This document shows, piece by piece, positions 61,459 to 63,628 of a stretch of 63,628 bases of DNA. The stretch is from Pezizomycotina sp. ARF18 (taxonomy: Eukaryota > Ascomycota): the NCBI GenBank assembly GCA_002224055.1, contig AZLU01000017.1, positions 1-63,628 on the forward strand, given 5' to 3'. The notes under the pieces were generated by a model. The model was not told the DNA's origin. It saw only the letters and a program-made list of their open reading frames with translations, and ran no database searches. How positions within the stretch are numbered: the stretch's first letter is position 1; every line of letters begins with the position of its first letter. A program made the translations under genes and the position numbers.

Positions 61459-61959
61459 TCAAGAGAGCAGGCTATCGAGAGGGATAGAAAGCCACCTCCA
61501 GTTCCACTTCGCATTAGTGCCGCCAATGCACTCCAATGTCTGGATAAGTTCCTCTTTGAATCCAGCTCGACATCTGCAGTTGGCAGCGGTCAGCCTCTCC
61601 TCCTCGGAGTCATCATCGCCGTACGTGCAGAAAAATTTAGCGACCTGGCTAGGTCTAGGGACGCAGCGTTGCCGTTGAGGATGCTATCCTTCCAAAAGGC
61701 GTTCCAAGCGTCGCGGACAACCACTCTCGTTCTCGCTTCGCACCGTGCGGCCACCGGCGCAGTCGTCAGAGTGGTCGTAGTCAAAATCGTCGAACGGGGA
61801 ATTTTCGTGGAAGGACTTGATCCGGGACGTAGCGCACCACTCGTGAGAGAATAGCTCCTGGAGGACCGGAGGGACAGAGTCGAGATACTCAGACCACCGC
61901 GAGCTCGCCTCGCCGCTATCGTATTCCGGGAAATCGTCGAGAAAGGGTACGGATGGCAT
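61459..61959 (-). CDS. Hypothetical acidic protein, weak candidate
   Basis: Minus-strand frame from 61959 (MPSVPFLDDFPEYDSGEASS) through VPPVLQELFSHEWCATSRIK and FDDFDYDHSDDCAGG. After a break near 61680 it continues as KFFCTYGDDDSEEERLTAAN, FKEELIQTLECIGGTNAKWN and stops at 61459-61461. The composition is acidic and aromatic, unlike random AT-rich sequence. An overlapping frame up to 62111 is also open over 173 codons but is Ser/Thr/Arg-rich and looks like a shadow. No family recognised, and the start and any upstream exons are uncertain. Confidence 0.35.
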
Positions 61960-62411
61960 CCTGTAAAATCGGCGGATATAAGGGATAATGGAGGCCGGAA
62001 ACGAAGGGTGAGGGCACGCGAATGGTGCACAAGCTTTGATGACGATAAGAGGGTGGTATATCGCCCTTGCGGAGATATGAGAGGCAGAGTTCCGTTAGGC
62101 CAACATCGCATGTTGCGATTCCACTGCGGAGAAGACCGCAGACATTGGCATCGGAAGGAATCAGGTTAGGGTTTCTAAGGGAGAGTGGGAAAAAATGAAT
62201 GTTAGCTTTAACAAAACGACTTTTATTTTTTTTATTACAATTTCCTCCCTATTGTTAAGAAAAGCATATATTATCGCTCGAGGCTACCTACTCTACTGTG
62301 GGAGGCTGTGGTTGTTTCGGGTGTGCTGTGAAATAATCGACTGGCGGCGTAGCGGTCATTGGAATACCAGGAGATGGCAAACGGAGGCGAAAATAACACC
62401 GGCCTCTTCGA

Positions 62412-62961
62412 CTACAATGGCTTCCTGATAACTCTCGCAACTATCATTCGATGTTGATGTAGTAGCGGATCCTGAAGTCGTCCTGGACAGGCTAGGCGAG
62501 ACTTTGTCTTGGCGATTTTGAACTTCCTTCCGTTGCTATCAGACATAAATTTTTGACCGCCTCGATTGGCGGCCGTCTTTGAATCCACCAAAGCAAGCTC
62601 CGTTACAGTCACCGTAACGATCTCATCTTTTTCGAAAGGTCCATAGATTTAAGCTTGTTGCCGTTCACGAAAGTGCTACCGTTCGTGTTGTTGTACCGTC
62701 TTCAACGATCGGTTTGTATTGTTGTTGCAACTATGAATACACCCTTGGTTCTTCGTAATGTTGTTGTTGAATTCAGATAGACGCTGCAGAGACGCCTCCA
62801 CACCTCCTGACAAGTAGTTCGACGTCGTGAGTCGGTTCGGCTGGAGGCAATGGCGATGTAGTATAGGGAGAATTGCTAGCGAAGGCGTGAACGTTTTGCA
62901 TAGCAGGGTGAGAAGGATATAGGAGGGGGAGAGCTTGCATGATCTTTAGTGAGTTAAGCAA
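62412..62961 (-). CDS. Possible FHA-like domain gene fragment
   Basis: Minus-strand pieces in three frames. MLNSLKIMQALPLLYPSHPA with QNVHAFASNSPYTTSPLPPA opens at 62961, then across breaks come VEDGT, NTNGSTFVNGNKLKSMDLS and KKDEIVTVTVTELALVD, ending FKIAKTKSRLACPGRL before the stop at 62412-62414. The NTNGSTFVNGNKL stretch resembles the S/TNGTFVNG core of FHA phosphothreonine-binding domains, followed by the expected L..D.I strand. The match depends on joining frames over about 60 bases. Low confidence. Confidence 0.32.
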
Positions 62962-63628
62962 AGGAGAAGAAAAGTTGGGAAAAAGAGGTCAGGCAAGAAA
63001 AGGGAAAAAAAAGGTGGGTGGGGATCTAGATATGTATAATTTTCTTTAATATAGCAATAACAATAAAGTATAAGATCTAAATACTTTTGTAAGAGAAATC
63101 CCAGGAGAAAAAAATATCAATGACGGATGTGTTGGGAAGAGTAAAAGAAATAAAAAAAAAAAGAGAGAGGGAGAAAAAAAAAGGAAAAAAGAAAAGGAAG
63201 AAAAAGGAAAAAGGAAAAATCAATGGGAAAAAAGAAAAAGGGAAGAAAAAAAGAAAAAGGAAAATAAAAGGAAGAAAAAAGAAAGAAGGGAGGGAAAAAA
63301 CTAGGAGGGAGCAAAAAAAAAAAAAAAAAGGGTTGTGTTCTTTTCTTTCCCTTTTTCTTATTTTTTAGAGGATCGAAGGGGGATATTCCAACCGAGCCTG
63401 GACCGGTGGTAGAATCGGCGGAAGACTAAGCGGCAGGACGCTAAACAGCGAGAAAAGTGGACCACCAGTAGGGAGGGACTGAAGGGAAAAGGATCGTATT
63501 CTCAACAGTTCTTATTTTAAAGAGCCAGTAGAATGGAAGTAAAGAAAGTCGTACTTCGACGGCCGCGAAAGCAGAAAACGTTGTGTCAGGCCACACGTGG
63601 ATATCGTTGTCCCCTGAGAAAAAGAAGA
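62962..63628. other. Window end: purine-rich tract and unassigned sequence
   Basis: After the purine tract, the last 260 bases are GC-richer on the plus strand and may be the edge of a gene beyond the window. Nothing assignable. Confidence 0.4.
63152..63329 (+). repeat. Purine-rich (GA)-type tract, about 180 bases
   Basis: Almost exclusively A and G on the plus strand, broken by a handful of pyrimidines near 63220, 63265 and 63301. It yields a Lys/Arg/Glu-only frame on one strand and a Phe/Ser/Leu frame on the other, neither of which is a gene. Confidence 0.9.

Noticed and set aside
61428-61500. tRNA A-box-like GTAGCTCAGTAGG
   Set aside because: No matching D-stem closure, anticodon arm or B box could be laid out downstream.

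Overview
The window looks like nuclear DNA of a filamentous ascomycete (Pezizomycotina). Short GT-AG introns split most genes. Coding exons are GC-richer than the AT-rich spacers, which are full of long poly-A and poly-T runs. The gene set is fungal: a Rho1 GEF with DEP-DH-PH-CNH order, homocitrate synthase of the aminoadipate lysine route, a Dsc-type Golgi E3 subunit, a Pfa5-like palmitoyltransferase and an Spo22/Zip4 meiosis protein. I see no CRISPR array, rRNA, convincing tRNA, transposase or reverse transcriptase.

Layout, left to right: Spo22/Zip4 meiosis protein (+, ends near 3.2 kb); Rom2-type RhoGEF (+, 5.3-9.5 kb); Pfa5-like palmitoyltransferase (+, 11.0-12.9); COX11 (+, 14.1-15.0); anthranilate synthase component I (-, 15.4-17.2); COX12 (+, 17.8-18.7); GT34 mannosyltransferase (-, 19.2-20.4); TMEM115-like membrane protein (-, 21.2-22.5); TBL1/Sif2-like LisH-WD40 protein (+, 25.2-27.9); homocitrate synthase (+, 31.3-33.4); HIT zinc-finger protein (-, 34.6-35.4); an unrecognised, possibly decayed gene (-, 36.6-38.2); NFU1 (+, 39.2-40.2); a cyclin (+, 40.6-41.8); a Dabb-domain protein (-, 41.9-42.5); Dsc3-like (+, 43.1-44.4); an RCC1-family protein (-, 45.0-46.7); an FMN-binding split-barrel protein (-, 47.9-49.0); ISA1 (+, 51.0-51.9); TIM13 (-, 52.9-53.6); RPL39 (+, 54.1-54.5); a conserved-looking fungal protein (-, 56.0-56.9); then a long AT-rich desert and two weak gene candidates at 61.5-63.0 kb.

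Two functional themes stand out. Five genes serve mitochondrial biogenesis: COX11 (copper delivery to Cox1), COX12 (complex IV subunit), NFU1 and ISA1 (Fe-S delivery) and TIM13 (small Tim chaperone). Several others belong to the ER-Golgi membrane system: GT34, TMEM115-like, Pfa5-like and Dsc3-like. These are neighbourhood observations, not operons.

The main caveat is reading frame. Nearly all long genes are interrupted by single-base frame breaks while their protein similarity continues in the next frame. In the RhoGEF gene I placed thirteen breaks, and all have the sign of one missing base. COX12, TIM13 and RPL39 are fully intact. The simplest reading is a draft with systematic one-base under-calling, not pseudogenes. 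For broken genes the coordinates give the span of recognisable homology, and exon edges are approximate unless stated. I found no convincing new multi-gene system. The best leads are a 10-nt and a 17-nt microexon, an unrecognised locus at 36.6-38.2 kb, and a GC-rich non-coding island near 49.7 kb.
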